A DNA stretch of 64,000 bases, from the NCBI GenBank assembly GCA_025449115.1, contig JAHLKC010000026.1, positions 186,001 through 250,000 of the forward strand, in the 5' to 3' direction. Made by a program: the position numbers and the translations under genes. Source of the DNA: Chytridium lagenaria. Its lineage: Eukaryota > Chytridiomycota > Chytridiomycetes > Chytridiales > Chytridiaceae. Shown here in pieces: positions 39,213 through 51,577 of the stretch. Position 1 is the stretch's first letter. Each line of letters starts with the position of its first letter. The notes beneath the pieces are model-generated. The model had not been told where the DNA came from, did not search any database, and was given only the letters and a program-made list of their open reading frames with translations.

Positions 39213-40440
39213 CGTCGTTTAAGCGTGGTGGAGAATAGATGGTTTGTCAGTGAAAAATATATGCAAACCGGCATGCACTCGGATTCGTCAAATACAGACA
39301 ATGACGCATATATGTGAGACGCGAGGGGGAGGCGGGACTGCTTTTTTCCCACTCTATCTTTGTTTTGCCCACACATATCCCCTATCTCTCTACCCCACAT
39401 CATTCTCGATGGTAGTTCACATATGGGTTGTGTGAAGCGCATGTGCTTATCCTTCCCTCTCACATGACTTATCCATCCCTTGCCCCTGTAAAACCCTCTC
39501 ATCCCATTCACACTTTGAAGACAGACTCACCTTGATGTACACCCCTAATCGCCATCCCAAGCCTCGTCATTCCACTCATTCCGCTTCGACACACTCTACA
39601 CTTTAAATTCGTTAGCCTATAACCTTCACATCTCCTTCAGCCAAACTTTCCCATTTCACATTCAACACCTTATTATTGACCACTTTCGGAACTGCGTTTC
39701 CTTATCAATTCAATCCCGACCTCAGCTCAGTTTCGCTCAATGGATCCTTCGTTCATAAAGTGAACGCGTTGACTCCCAACAAGATTAATTCCTTTCCATC
39801 CCATTTTAAATGCCATCTTTCCATTACTACAACACAAGGCTCACACCTTTATGCAACAAACCACATTCTAAGCTCGTCATCCGTATTTTTAATAGAACAC
39901 ATGCCATCCCATTTAGAATCTTCATTATCGCATCATCCTCGATTTCCACCTCCCAACCACCATGCCCGTCATATATAGCCCTACTCTTAATCCTATCCCC
40001 ACTTCACTCCCACAGATCCATGACGAAACCTAGACAACAACACTTACACTACTCCGCACTCCAATTCCCAACATCATGTAAGAATCAAAGTGAATCGTCG
40101 CAAATCAAAATTTTCATCCATAAAACAAACATGGGTTCATAATCTTGGATGTCAACGTTGGAGCGCTAAACGTATTTTCACTCGATTGAGCGATTTCGGT
40201 GGAAAGCACGACACAAATATAAAGTCCGCGAGAAGGTCATATCTTTCTAACATAAAATAAAGGAATGCGCACAGCCGATAACAAAAAAATATACAATATT
40301 GCCTTCAGAGGCTTACAGGAAAGGAACAAAGAAAAACACGGGGGTATCCACAAAAAGTTAAGGCTACGAAAGGTGTGAGGGGTGTATACATAAATGAATG
40401 CGACAACAGGAGGGTTAGACAGATATAGGATGAGCGATTC
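39213..40440. other. Upstream region of aminotransferase and 3' region of WC-2
   Basis: About 1.2 kb. Plus-strand frames at 39676-39978 and 39810-40142 overlap in different phases, are His/Ser/Pro-rich and have no motif. They look like chance frames in C-rich DNA. No gene is supported. Confidence 0.45.
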
Positions 40441-43400
40441 TCAATCATCATTGGTGCTCTCATCGCCTGCAATATTCTTTCCGCTACCTCCATCCTTGTC
40501 TCCATTCCCACCTCCCTCAGCATCAGCGAGTTTCTGCATGCGTTTCTTTTCTTTTTGAAGTTTCTTGGAGTAGGCAAGTCCACAAGCGTTGCAGAGGCTT
40601 TGAAAAAAAAAACGTTAGATAAAAAAATATATTGCTGATGTGACTCACGTTTTAGGTCCAAGAGGTCCTTTTCTCCATTCCGGTGATGAAGTGCTTCCAC
40701 ATTGTCGACAAAAAAGCTCTTCCAGTGGAACCTTATTCTTCAATTAAAAGGTGGAAAAGAAAGAGAGGCGAAGGGAAAGAAAAATTCAATAGAATTAGCA
40801 TAAACCAGTGATATTAAAATAGTAAAGAAATAGAATATACAATTATCCTCACCTTTCTCTTCCTTGACGCTTTCCCTGCACTACCCGCATCATCATCCGC
40901 GACTCTCTTATTCCCCCCATCTTCCGATCTGGTGTTCCATCCAAGCTTCTCCGCCGATTCGCAGCCGCAGCAGCCCCAAGCGGTCCACCTCCAGCACCTC
41001 CACCAACGACACTCCCAAACACTGACGGTGGATGACCAGCATCATCATCTCGTGCCATCGCCCCCATAGGTTCAGCAGGCCCAACCATTTGTCCCAAAAA
41101 GTCTTCCTCAGAAATATGTGTTGCAAGGTTGCCTCCAACATCCAGATCGTAAGGGTGGGCGGAGGGAGCAGTTTCGGTGATTTCGGCACGAAGGAGGGGG
41201 TGAGCTTTGGGGTCAACGCCGCGGGCGATAAGGGATTCCTTCTAAGCGTTTGCGAAGACGGAGGTTTCGATACGAAGTTCTAGAATTGAGTCGACTGAAA
41301 GAGAGCCTTTTGATCTACATGAATGATGATTTAGTTGCTAAGTATAATCAAAGGTAAAAACGACAAGATAAATGAAGTCTTCATTGATGGGAAGCGACAA
41401 AGAGCAAAAGTCTTACCTATACTCTCTTCCAGCCTGAACGACAAACCTCACTTCCCCTCTGACCTCACAGCTGGAAACGGTTTCCCTCTAATCTCAAACA
41501 GTACATACTCCCCGATGTCCGCCTAAACCTACAAAACGCCGAATACTCTGCATGGTCCACAACTGAGATGTTGATATGCCCAATCAACAACTGGCGATCG
41601 TCCGGATGAATGAAATCCGCCAACTGTTGACCCTCCAGATCTTCCGCAGAGATTCCAAGATGACGCTTTGCAGAAGGTGAGCAGTAAAGGATGCTGCCCT
41701 GAGGTGAGACGACATGGAGGAAATCGTCGAGTTCGTTGACAAGGCGACGGTAGCCGTCCTTTGAGGCCGTGAAATGGGTGATGACGGAGTGACATGACGG
41801 GAGAGGTTGGCTTTTGTGGTTTGGATAGAGTCTTCAGAGGTGGCGTTGTTGCGAGAGTCTTCAGAGATGTCGTCTCCACCTGATGCACGAAATGAATCAA
41901 TGAGTGATGGTTAGATCAGTTAGATGATATATCAAAGGCTACTGTCTACTAATAACTGCGAGGTGGTATAAGAAAAAAGTGGATGTGTGCAGTAGGTGAT
42001 ATGGATATAAGACGAAGTCACACCTTCATGATGATAATGGTGATGCTGTCTCTGCCTTCATCATATCGAAATTAGTCCCGTTTAAGTGTGAGTTGAATAC
42101 AGGTGATATGAGTGATACTAGTGCAATGATAGTGAGGGAGTGTTTGGTGGTTGTAAGTGGCAAAGACTGTGCAGCTATAGATGAAGTATGGTATGATGTC
42201 CTTTTGAAGTAGTGATGGGTATGAATTGAAACCACAAAACAAAAAAACACTAAAGTAAATGTAATGGCTGGTGATGATGGTAGTGGTGATGGTGATGGTG
42301 GTGGTGGTGGGTGATAACCCAATCGGCATAAATAAATAAAATAATCATGTATGAAACTAAAAAGTCAAAAAGAGAAATCCCGATGCCGATTGAAAAGTAA
42401 TTAAATAAAAAAATAAAAAATAAAAAAATAAAATAAAAGAAATGACGAATTCTGTGACAATTCCCGTTTCCACCTTTTTCGCCTTTCCACCCCTCCCATC
42501 CATCCCATCCTCAATAGCTGATTGGTGGGGTATACTGATTTCTCCCCATCCTTTCGATAAAGATCGGGCGGTTCCTCCCAGAAAAAGCCAATTGTAAACA
42601 AAGTAATAAATAAATAAAAATAAAATAAATCCATCTCGATCCATATCCTGCCCTATCCTCCTCCCCTTTGCCAACAACATCTCTGTCAACCCTCTCCATC
42701 AAACCCTAATAAAATACATAAAACAAACAAAAGATATCTAAATCTAAAAGAGAATGAAAAATAAAGTGTGTAAACAGAAAGAAACTGTAAGAAGATATTA
42801 AGCGTCTACGATTTAAAAAGGCAGCAAGAAAAGAAAAGAACTGCTACGGATATAACCACAGTCAACATCATACTACTACGATACATCTACACTCACCAAA
42901 CTCTCCTGTTCCTGGTGCCTTTCCTTTGCCAATTCCAGCTCCTCCACCTCCATTAATCACGGACTGAGTAGAAGGTGGTGCCACTCCATTGCCTGGAAAA
43001 CCTCTCGTTGCTAAAGGCGGCGGCGGCGGCATATTAAACGGCGGTATCGATGATCCCGGTAAACCATTATTCAGCATTGGTGAAGCTCCTTGCTGCTGCT
43101 GCTGCTGAAATTGACGCATCGAGGGGAACAACTGGTATCCTTTAGAAACAAGTGCAGCCTCTGCAGTGGATCCGATCGGGTCAGTGGGAAGTGAGAGTGG
43201 GGGTTGGAAGGTTGCTTCGTGTGGAGATGGAAGGCTCCCACTACCGTTGCTTCCACCAATAAAGATAGGCGGAGGAGGTGTTGGAGCGGGTGCAAAAGCT
43301 GTTGCTGCGGATGGCGTGGAGGATGACATTGAGGGAGGAGGTAGGATATGACTGCTATCTGATTGCGTTGGAAATCCAAACGACGCTGGTTGAGTATTGT

Positions 43401-43679
43401 AAGTGGAAGAGTGGTGAGTAGTGGATGCGGAGTTCTGGTTGTAAAGTTGAGGTTGGTCTGAATAGTTTGAATACTGTGAGATCCGTGGGAAGGCAGCTGC
43501 AGCCATGTCTCTATGAGCAAAGGGGAGAGGTGGGTAGCGGTGGATGAAGTTAAAGGTCCGGAAGATGAAGAGGACGATAACGGTCCTGAAGCTGGTGGGA
43601 AGAAGGAGTTGACGGAAGTGGTGGCTAAAGGTGACATAGTCTGTGTTGGCGAAATCCTTGTCCGGAAAGAATCGTCCAT
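40441..43679 (-). CDS. wc-2: White Collar-2-like PAS / GATA zinc-finger regulator
   Basis: Probable partner of the blue-light receptor WC-1, acting in the nucleus as a transcription factor. Start ATG at 43677-43679 ([20 protein letters not shown]). The N-terminal third is disordered, with Ser/Pro, poly-Gln and poly-Pro. After a 1,017-nt intron (41880-42896) comes the PAS domain: [71 protein letters not shown]. There is no LOV cysteine motif, as expected for WC-2 as opposed to WC-1. A GATA finger follows: [20 protein letters not shown], an intron, then LCNACG, giving Cys-X2-Cys-X18-Cys-X2-Cys. Basic tail, TGA at 40441-40443. A base is missing near 43520, and another break lies near 41830. Confidence 0.9.
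42270..42314. repeat. GGT/GAT trinucleotide-like repeat inside WC-2 intron
   Basis: Interrupted GGTGAT and GGTGGT units on the plus strand, inside the long WC-2 intron. An A-rich AAATAAAA stretch lies at 42397-42440 nearby. Confidence 0.75.
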
Positions 43680-45780
43680 GTTGATGTGGTTAAGAGGAGG
43701 TAAGCTTCTTATAAAGTGGCTTTGACAAAACTGTCCGGCAAGATCCAGTGAGTCACAGAATCTTGGAACAACCAGAAAGATCTCTTTATCGAGAGAGACC
43801 TTTCAAAAAGAACTCCAGATATGCTGTCGTGCTAAACCCAACGAGCTTCCTACTTGATGGTCTTGATTTCTGTCTTCAATCCGTTTGATTCCTAGGAGGT
43901 TCCTTTCCTGTTCCAGCCAAGAATGTGGTGCGCTATACTATATTTTTTAAAACTTGCTACCACGAAATGCAGCCGGGTTTTGTTTCCACAACTAGAGGTC
44001 AATGGAAATAGTGGTTGAATGATGGGTTGTCGACGGCGAGGATGATCGAGAATTAACCCAACGAGATGAATAGTTTGAATCGAGAGGATCGGGATAAGAA
44101 AATCGAGAATGGTTGAGAGTTTTTGCTGGTACTTTGTGGAAGAGACTAAAGGATGAGCCAACGACTTTAGAAATGCATGTTAAAACTTCAAGAACTAATG
44201 CATAAGCTGCATGGGAGATGAATGGAATTTTTCTAAAACAACATGGATGAATGGAATGTGGAAGCGATAACACTTACGTTTTTTTCTTATCCTGCAAGTA
44301 GGATGGTATACGATGCAATGCGATGCGCTGGCTATGCGTGCAAGCTGTGCGTACGTAGTTTAACAACCAACTTTTTTATCGCCAACAACCTTTTTTTCTA
44401 GGTATATTTTTTAAAGGACCCTTCGGAAAACGATTTCCTCTCGGAAAGTATATATAATAAAAAAGAAAAGATAATCACTTAATTAATTAATAGCAGATAT
44501 AAATAATTAATAGGCAGGATGGAGAAGGACCTCGAACTTTTTCATTTGGTTCTGTGTAACAGCATCGGACATTGCTCATTGGACGATCGAAAGTATTTCC
44601 CAAAATAGGAACACTGCTAATCTTTGTGAACCTTTGCGCCGTGGTCCACGACCATTCAAAAAACAAGTTGAGATGAGACGTGTACACGCGAGAGCTCATT
44701 CCAAGTCACTGCCCAAGGGACTGCAATTCCGGCAGTGGGATAATTTCGGGGAATCTAGTTTCCTCAGGAGGGAATCCAGTTCACAGTAAGTAGCTCCGGG
44801 AATACACGAGAATCTAAGAGTTAAGTCACAGGTATTATCTTACGTTGTAAGGTACCTAAAGATGTTAATATACGTTAACGATTAAATCTTCACTCACTTG
44901 TCACATCGATCTCCAAGAGTCTTGCAGAGGAGGTTCCGGAGTGTTTCTACCTGTACTCTGGCGTATGCTTCAAACCTTGATATGAGAGAACGTACGTTAA
45001 CCGATCCTTCCTCCACCATGTCCTCTAAAAAGCGGCGCCGAGGCCTCCTTCTGTTTCTTTAACTTTCCTGTTGATGCTTTTGGTTTGACGGTCCCTCTCG
45101 ACCAACTCCAAATTATTGGTCCATCAAATGCTATGTTCAATTCCACACTCTTTCACCTTTTTAGCAGTGCTTCAACTTTGCGCAAATCCATCTTCCGCAT
45201 TGTATTCTACCCTGCTAAAATTAATAGCTATCAAGGTATTCTTCATATTCATAATTCATTTTTCCACAAGCCCTTCGTGGGAGCTAGGGTAGTTGAGGTC
45301 TCTCGCAGAGGGCTCCGGGGTTATGGGAGGGAGAATTAGCAAACGGGAGAGCAGCACCACGCGTAACTCGGGTGTTGGCGATGAAACAGTAGGCGCCAGC
45401 ATTCAAACAGGTTGCGATGGTGCTAACGCGTTGGGGATGCACGTGTTCTGTTCTGGGTGGTGCCTCCTCTCGCCGTTCTTGCGACTGTCAGGGGTTTCTT
45501 TTCGTTCAACTGAGTTACTTTCATTTGATATATTGTTGATGTGTAATATACGGTGAATACTTGGATAGGGTAAATGCAGACGAAAAATAAGGTGAGGTGG
45601 ATAACAACGTACAATTAATGAAGGGAAGGAAGAAGTCTGAAATTTGGGGTTTGAAAACACAGGAGTTTGTAAAAAAAACAAAAAAAAAAAACAAAAAAAC
45701 ACGTGAAGACTTAAAGCCGCAACTAAACTCAAAAGGGGCATGCAAGTTGTGGTGAATTTTCCAATGACGTAAAAAAACCA
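43680..45780. other. 2.1-kb region without a supported gene
   Basis: Lies between the WC-2 start and the tandem gene array. The first part presumably carries the WC-2 promoter. Several short frames on both strands (for example 43992-44273 minus and 45085-45339 plus) show no motif and overlap each other. An ATTAATTAATTAATA run is at 44480-44494. Confidence 0.45.
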
Positions 45781-46924
45781 TCAGAGTAGATAACTCTTCA
45801 AACAAAACACATCAACAGGAACAAAAAACCAGCGCTCAAAACCCACTTTAAAGCTTCCCTTCACATTCCCGCCCAACCCCGAATCGCACCTCTTCACACC
45901 CCTCGCCTCCTCTCCCCACGGCTCAACACACGTACTCTCACCCATCTTCACAAAACTCTCAACCACCCTCCACGTCAGAGGATCAATCCCCGTGTATTGG
46001 GTGTACCAGTGTCCGCTCTCGAAATCAAAGAAGACCCTTTCGTTGACGCACGCCGCGCCTGCCTTGAAAGCAAACGTTGCGAATGCATGACGGCCGCGCT
46101 CCAGGGATTCATTGGCGTAGGTCGCATATTCTTCGTGGTGGGGGCTAAAGAAAAATCCGTTGATCTGGGAGTGTTGGTCCGGAGCGGTGGGGTTGTTGAA
46201 GGACTAGAAGGAACAGAAATGATAAGCAGAAGCCTCAATATTGAAACCCAATGTCGTTTTACGTAGAATATAAAAAATAAAAAAAAGTCGAATTACCGTA
46301 AAGAAATCTTCACTCGTGGTAGGCAAAGCGTGGGTACTCATATAGGAGATTTGGTGCCTGCCATCGAAAAAAGAAGAACGCATCTCAGGGGCCTCCGACT
46401 GATATAAAAGAGAAAAGTGAGCGGGTTAAAAGGGACCGCATAAAAAAAAAACAACATTATACCTGTTGCAGCCCTTTTGAGACTTCGTGAGTATCCAAGT
46501 TGGCCAAATCATCGCAGAACTCGATGCTAAAGGTTTCGGGAAGACTGCACTCGTCGGTCATGATGAACTGGAAATCGTTAGCATTTCGTGGTAGGAGTTG
46601 AACATACTTAATCTGATGTAAAGGAGGAATATAAAATGGCTTCAAGTATGCGGTTGGGACGTTATTGTCGAGTCTGGCAGCGAGAAGTATAAAAAGGCAG
46701 CGATTTTGAAAAGCAGACAAGGCAAACGAGCTCAATAGACTCTTACCTTTGGAGGTTGTGTTGTTGCTAATGTATAACTTGGTAATGTTGGGACGCTTCT
46801 TGTCGTCCCTCTGATGACGCTTGAACGGAGTCTTTAGCTCTCAAAAAACTGAAAGAAAAACCCAACCAACAGAGCAGTCAATTGACTAAACTCAAAAAAC
46901 CAGTGATGATCCCACAAAGACCAT
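45781..46924 (-). CDS. Array copy 1: unknown paralogue with altered C-terminus
   Basis: Start ATG at 46922-46924 (MVFVGSSLV..), stop at 45781-45783. The conserved part holds KKRPNITKLYISNNTTS, LDNNVPTAYLKP, MTDECSLPETFSIEFCDDL, THEVSKGLQ, THALPTTSEDFFT, HHEEYATYAN, RGRHAFATFAF and ESGHWYTQYTGIDPLTWRVV. After ESFVKMG its C-terminus differs from copies 2-4: a Cys, a charged loop, then CDSGLGGNVKGSFKV and an aromatic tail (ERWFFVPVDVFCLKSYLL). The frame breaks several times, for example near 46640 and 46245. The function is unknown. Whether it is an active gene or decayed cannot be decided from this sequence alone. Confidence 0.5.
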
Positions 46925-48379
46925 CCCTGAGTTATACGCCTACACGCAATAATGGGGATTGCCTCCGTGCATGGTATGTGGATCAGAGATTTGGAAAGGC
47001 AGCACGGGTCCATTTCAATATCCTTTGTTTGAGGGCGTGTAAATCTCACAACTGTCTTTTGAGATTCGGCACTTCGGGGTGATCAAATTAATAAGTGACA
47101 CAGCAAACGAAATGATGGTATGTCGGTCTCTCCCATCACGCGTCCATAATTATTCGTTTGTAAACAACAGAAATAATCAACGTGGCGAAAGTAGTAAAAT
47201 GTCACGTTCAAAAGCGACAAGGTAATGCGTCTCGCCGCTTATACGTATCGTTTAGTGAAGTGACGCGAAAGTGATCATGTTACTCATATTTACTGTAAAC
47301 GTTTTATGTATCATTGCTTTAGAGGAAGAAATCGGTGAACGTCTTCACTCTGGCCTTCAATTGGCCCATATATGTATTCACGTATCCTCGACTTTGATAC
47401 TCATACGAAAAGCGCGAAAAATACAAATTATAGCGAAGTAACGCCTCTTCTCATATCCTATTTACGTCAAGCCATTTGGGTTTCGTGGGTTATTTTTTCA
47501 TAATGTCGAGTTTTGCAGACTGGAAAATCACCTTACCGAAGCGCGTTGTTTGCTATGCAGATATTGCATAACATTTATAATTATTGTTATATGTATCCAT
47601 GAAAGTTTAGTGATGCGCTCATGATACATTTTATTCTTATCAGCTTCAAACATAAGCTCCTAATTATAGTTAATGAATAAAAACACTAATTAGACGACGT
47701 TGGTAATTCCACAACATTGTCATGTTGATCGTTCGTTTGGTATTTGACCTCCTGTAATAAATAATTGATCCCTTTTCGCTTACATCAATAACGTTTCCCA
47801 ATAAAAAGTAACTAGATCAGCGTATACTTATGTAGCAGCGGTTTTAATCAAGAAGGCTTAAAACAAAGGTATATTCCCGTGTTTTTCAGATGAACGTACT
47901 TTTGCTGATTTCTGATCCGCGAAAGCATCTAGACATATTTATAAAGCCGAGTAAAGAGAGCCTGAACTTCAAGTCTAACCTGATACTAAGTGTTAAAAAT
48001 AGCAGTTCTTTTTTTGAGCTTCCCTCAATAATCCAACCCCAGTAAAGTGTGCGGCTTTTCTAAATAATGTGTATAATTTTTTTTATTATTATAACCAAAG
48101 TGGATTTTTTTTAACGTCAGGTGATTAATCTAGAGGAAAGGCAAGAAAACATGGGAACATTGTAAGTTTTTAAAGACAAAGAAAGAGGTATTCGGAGGTT
48201 GCAAAAAGACATGTTGCTTAACGAAAACAAAGTAAAATATATAGTCGGTTTAAATTGGAAGCTGATGAATGAAAAACTCGATACAGACTATAAAAGTAGA
48301 AATGGGGAAGGGGCTGGGTGTGGTGGAGGAGGCCTAGGGAGGAGGGGTCACGAATATTGCTGATATGGGTTCAAAGATT
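46925..48379. other. Spacer between array copies 1 and 2
   Basis: About 1.45 kb, AT-rich, no supported gene. It shares blocks with the next spacers (see the tandem array entry) and presumably carries the copy 1 promoter and copy 2 3' end. Confidence 0.55.
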
Positions 48380-49449
48380 TCAACATGTCCCGAACCCTTC
48401 ACCAACACCCAAACCAGAGTCACATCGTTTGATACACTCAAAGGTGGTATCAATACCATCTCCGCAGAGCCCATCTTCACAAAAAGTCTCATCCACTCTC
48501 CACGTAATAGGATCCAATCCCCGTGTACGGGTGTACCAGTGTCCGCTCTCGAAATCAAAAGAAGACCCTTTCGCTGACGCACGCCGGCCTGCCGTGAACG
48601 CAAACGTTGCGAATGCGTGACGACCACGCTCCGGAGTTTCATTGGCGTAGGTCGCATATTCTTCGTGATGGGGCTCAAGAAGAATCCGTTGATCTGAGAG
48701 TGTTGGTCCGGAGCGGTGGGCTGTTGAAGGACTGGAAGAAATAAAAATAAGAAGGAAAACATCAATATTGAAACCAAATGTCATTTTACGTAGAATATAA
48801 AAAATAAAAAAAAGTTGAATTACCGTAAAGAAAGCTTCCTGGTGGTAGGCAAAGCGTGGGTACTCATGTAGGAGATTGGTGCCTGCCATCGAAAAAAGAA
48901 GAAGGCATCTCAGGGGACTCCGACTGATATAAAAGAGAAAGGTGAGCGGTTAAAAGGGACCGCATAAAACAATATTAATACCTGTTGGGCCCTTTGAGAC
49001 TCTCGTGAGTATCCAGGTTGGCCAAATCATCGCAAAACTCGATGCTGAAGTTTCGGGAAGACTGCACTCGTTGTTCATGATGAACTGGAAATCGTTAGCA
49101 TTTCGTGGGTATATAGGAGTTGAACGTACTTTCTTCTGATGTAAAGGAGGAATACAGAAATAGTTTCAAGTATGCGGTTGGGACGTTATTGTCGAGTTCT
49201 GACAGCGAGAAGTATAAGAAAAGGCAGCGATTTTGAAAGCAGACAAGGCAAACGAGCTCAATAGACTCTTACCTTTGGAGGTTGTGTTGTTGCTAATGTA
49301 TAACTTGGTAATGTTGGGACGCTTCTGTCGTCTCCTCTGATGACGCTTGAACGGAGTCTTTAGCTCTCAAAAAACTGAAAGAAAACCCAACCAACAGAGC
49401 AGTCAATTGACTGAACTCAAGAAACCAGTGATGATCCCACAAGGACCAT
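48380..49449 (-). CDS. Array copy 2: unknown paralogue
   Basis: Start ATG at 49447-49449 (MVLVGSSLVS), stop TGA at 48380-48382. It follows the family plan: a 10-codon first exon, then a basic exon with KRPNITKLYISNNTTSK, an exon with LDNNVPTAYLK, a short intron with a GCTAAC branch-like site, the CSLPETF/FCDDLANLDTHE exon, a short exon ending near FFT, and the long last exon (HHEEYATYANET, then SGHWYT). It ends VGEGFGTC. The donor of the first intron is not GT here (TTTCTTGAGTT), and small frame breaks occur in the LPETF block and near 48560. It may be a decaying copy or carry sequencing errors. Confidence 0.5.
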
Positions 49450-50490
49450 CCCTGAATTATTCGCCTACACGCAATAATGGGGATTGCCTCCGTGCATGGT
49501 ATGTGGAACGGAGATATGGAAATGCAGCACGGGTCCATCTCGACATCCTTTTTTGAGAGCGGTTGCTGTACTGTAAATCTCATAACTGTCCTTCGAGAAT
49601 CGGCGCATGGTTATCAAAAGTGACACAGCAAACAATACTGGGTATGATACTTTGCCGGTCTCTTCCATCACGCGTTGATTACTATACGTTTAACAACAGA
49701 AGTTTCACCATGGCGTAAAAAAAAACACGTCACGTTGATCAGCTGAAGCAAATTATGCGTCTCGCCGCGCGCTACATGACCTTTGTAAGTAAAACACTCA
49801 TTAGACGACGTTGGCATGCAACAACATTATGATGTTGGTCGTTCGTTTGATATTTGAAGTCCTGTAATATAATAAATTGATCCCTATTTCGCTTACATCA
49901 ATAACGTTTCCCCAAAAATAAGTAACTAGATCAGCGTATACGTATGTAGCTGCGGCTCTAATCAAGAAGGCTTGAAAAAAAAAGGTATATTCCGTGTATT
50001 TCAGATGAACATACTTTTGCTGACTTCTGATCAGCGTTATCATCTAGACATATTACAAAAGCCGAGTAAGAGAGCCTGGACTTCAAGTCTAACCTGATAC
50101 TATGTGTTGAAGATAGCAATTCTTTTTTTGAGCTTCCCTCAATAATCCAACCCCAGTAAAGTTTGTGGCTTTCTAAATAAGTGTATAGATTTTTTTATTA
50201 TAAGCAAAGTGGAGTTTTTTTAAACGGGTCAGGCGATCAATGCAGAGGAATCAATAAAACATGAGAACATTAATTGTAAGTTTTAGAAGACAAAGAAAAG
50301 AGGTATTCGAAGGTTGCAAAAAGGTATATTGAATAACGAAACAAATCAGATAAAAATGCCAGGTTTAAAAATAGGAAGATGAATGAAAACATCGATACGG
50401 ACTATCACTGGAAAAAGGGGGCTGGGCTGGGTGTGGTGGAGGAGCCTAGGGAGGAGGGTTCACGAATATTGCTGATATGGGTTAAAGATT
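49450..50490. other. Spacer between array copies 2 and 3
   Basis: About 1.04 kb, no supported gene. It is shorter than its neighbours because it lacks the block containing GAAGAAATCGGT that is present at about 47327 and 51970. Confidence 0.55.
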
Positions 50491-51577
50491 TTAACATATC
50501 CCGAACCCTTCACACAACACCCAAACAGAGTCACATCGTTTGATACACTCAAAGGTGGTATCAATACCCATCTCCATAGAGTCCATCTTCACAAACTCTC
50601 AACCACCCTCCACGTAATAGGATCAATCCTCGTGTATTGGGTATACCAGTGTCCGCTCTCGTAATCAAGAAGACGCTTTCGCTGACGCACGCCGCACCAG
50701 CCGTGAACGCAAACGTTGCGAACGCGTGACGGCCACGCTCAAGGGATTCATTGCGTAGGTCGCATATTCTTCGTGGTGGGGGCTAGAGAAGAACTCGTTG
50801 ATCTGGGAGTGTTGGTCCGGAGCGGTGGGGTTTTGAAGGACTAGAAGGAACAAAAACAGAATGGGAAGCGTTAACATTGAAACCCAGTGTCGTTTTACGC
50901 AGAATACAGAAAAAAAGAGTCAAGTTACCGTAAAGAAGTCTTCACTCGTGATAGGCAAAGCGTGGGTACTCCAATTGGAGACCTGGTGCCTGCCATCGAA
51001 ATAAGGGGAAGACATTGCAGGGACTCCGACTGATATAAAGAGAAAAGTGAGCGGGTTAAAAAGGACCGCATAAATAACAACATCATACCTGTTTGGAGCC
51101 CCTTTGAGACTTCGTGAGTATCCAAGTTGGCCAAATCATCGCAGAACTCGATGCTAAAGGTTTCGGGAAGACTGCACTCGTCGGTCATGATGAACTGGAA
51201 GCCGTTAGCATTTCGTGGTATATAGGAGTTGAACGTACTTTCTCTGATGTAAAGGAGGAAACAACAGAAATAGTTTCAAGTATGCGGTTGAGACGTTATT
51301 GAGTCTGGCAGCGAGAAGTATAAGGCGAGAAGTATAAGGAAAGGCGGCAATGTTGAACAGCAGACAATGGAAACGAGCGTAACAGATTCATACCTTTGGA
51401 GGTTGTGTTTTAACTACTGTATAACTTGGTGATGTTGAGTCGCTTCTTGTCGTCTCCTCTGATGACGCTTGAACGACTAAAGACTCTTTCGCTCTCAAAA
51501 ACTGAAGGAAAACCCAACCAACACAGCAGTCAATTGGCTAAACACTGAGAAACCAGTGATGATCCCACAAAGACCAT
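50491..51577 (-). CDS. Array copy 3: unknown paralogue
   Basis: Start ATG at 51575-51577 (MVFVGSSLV..), stop TAA at 50491-50493. Exon 2 reads SERVFSRSSVIRGDDKKRLN and then ITKLYSS, ending in an in-frame TAA before the donor. The next exons keep MTDECSLPETFSIEFCDDL and HEVSKGLQ. The C-terminal exon is broken by several indels around 50580-50760 (for instance near EECVTHA and the ATYA region). The first intron donor is also lost (TTTCTCAGTG). Of the four copies this is the most disrupted and may be a pseudogene. Confidence 0.4.

Noticed and set aside
49293..49583. 96-codon frame upstream of array copy 2 with a hydrophobic segment (signal-anchor-like)
   Set aside because: Not in frame with the conserved exons, and it spans the first intron. 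The short ATG-VLVGSSLVS start with an intron fits copy 4 and conservation better.
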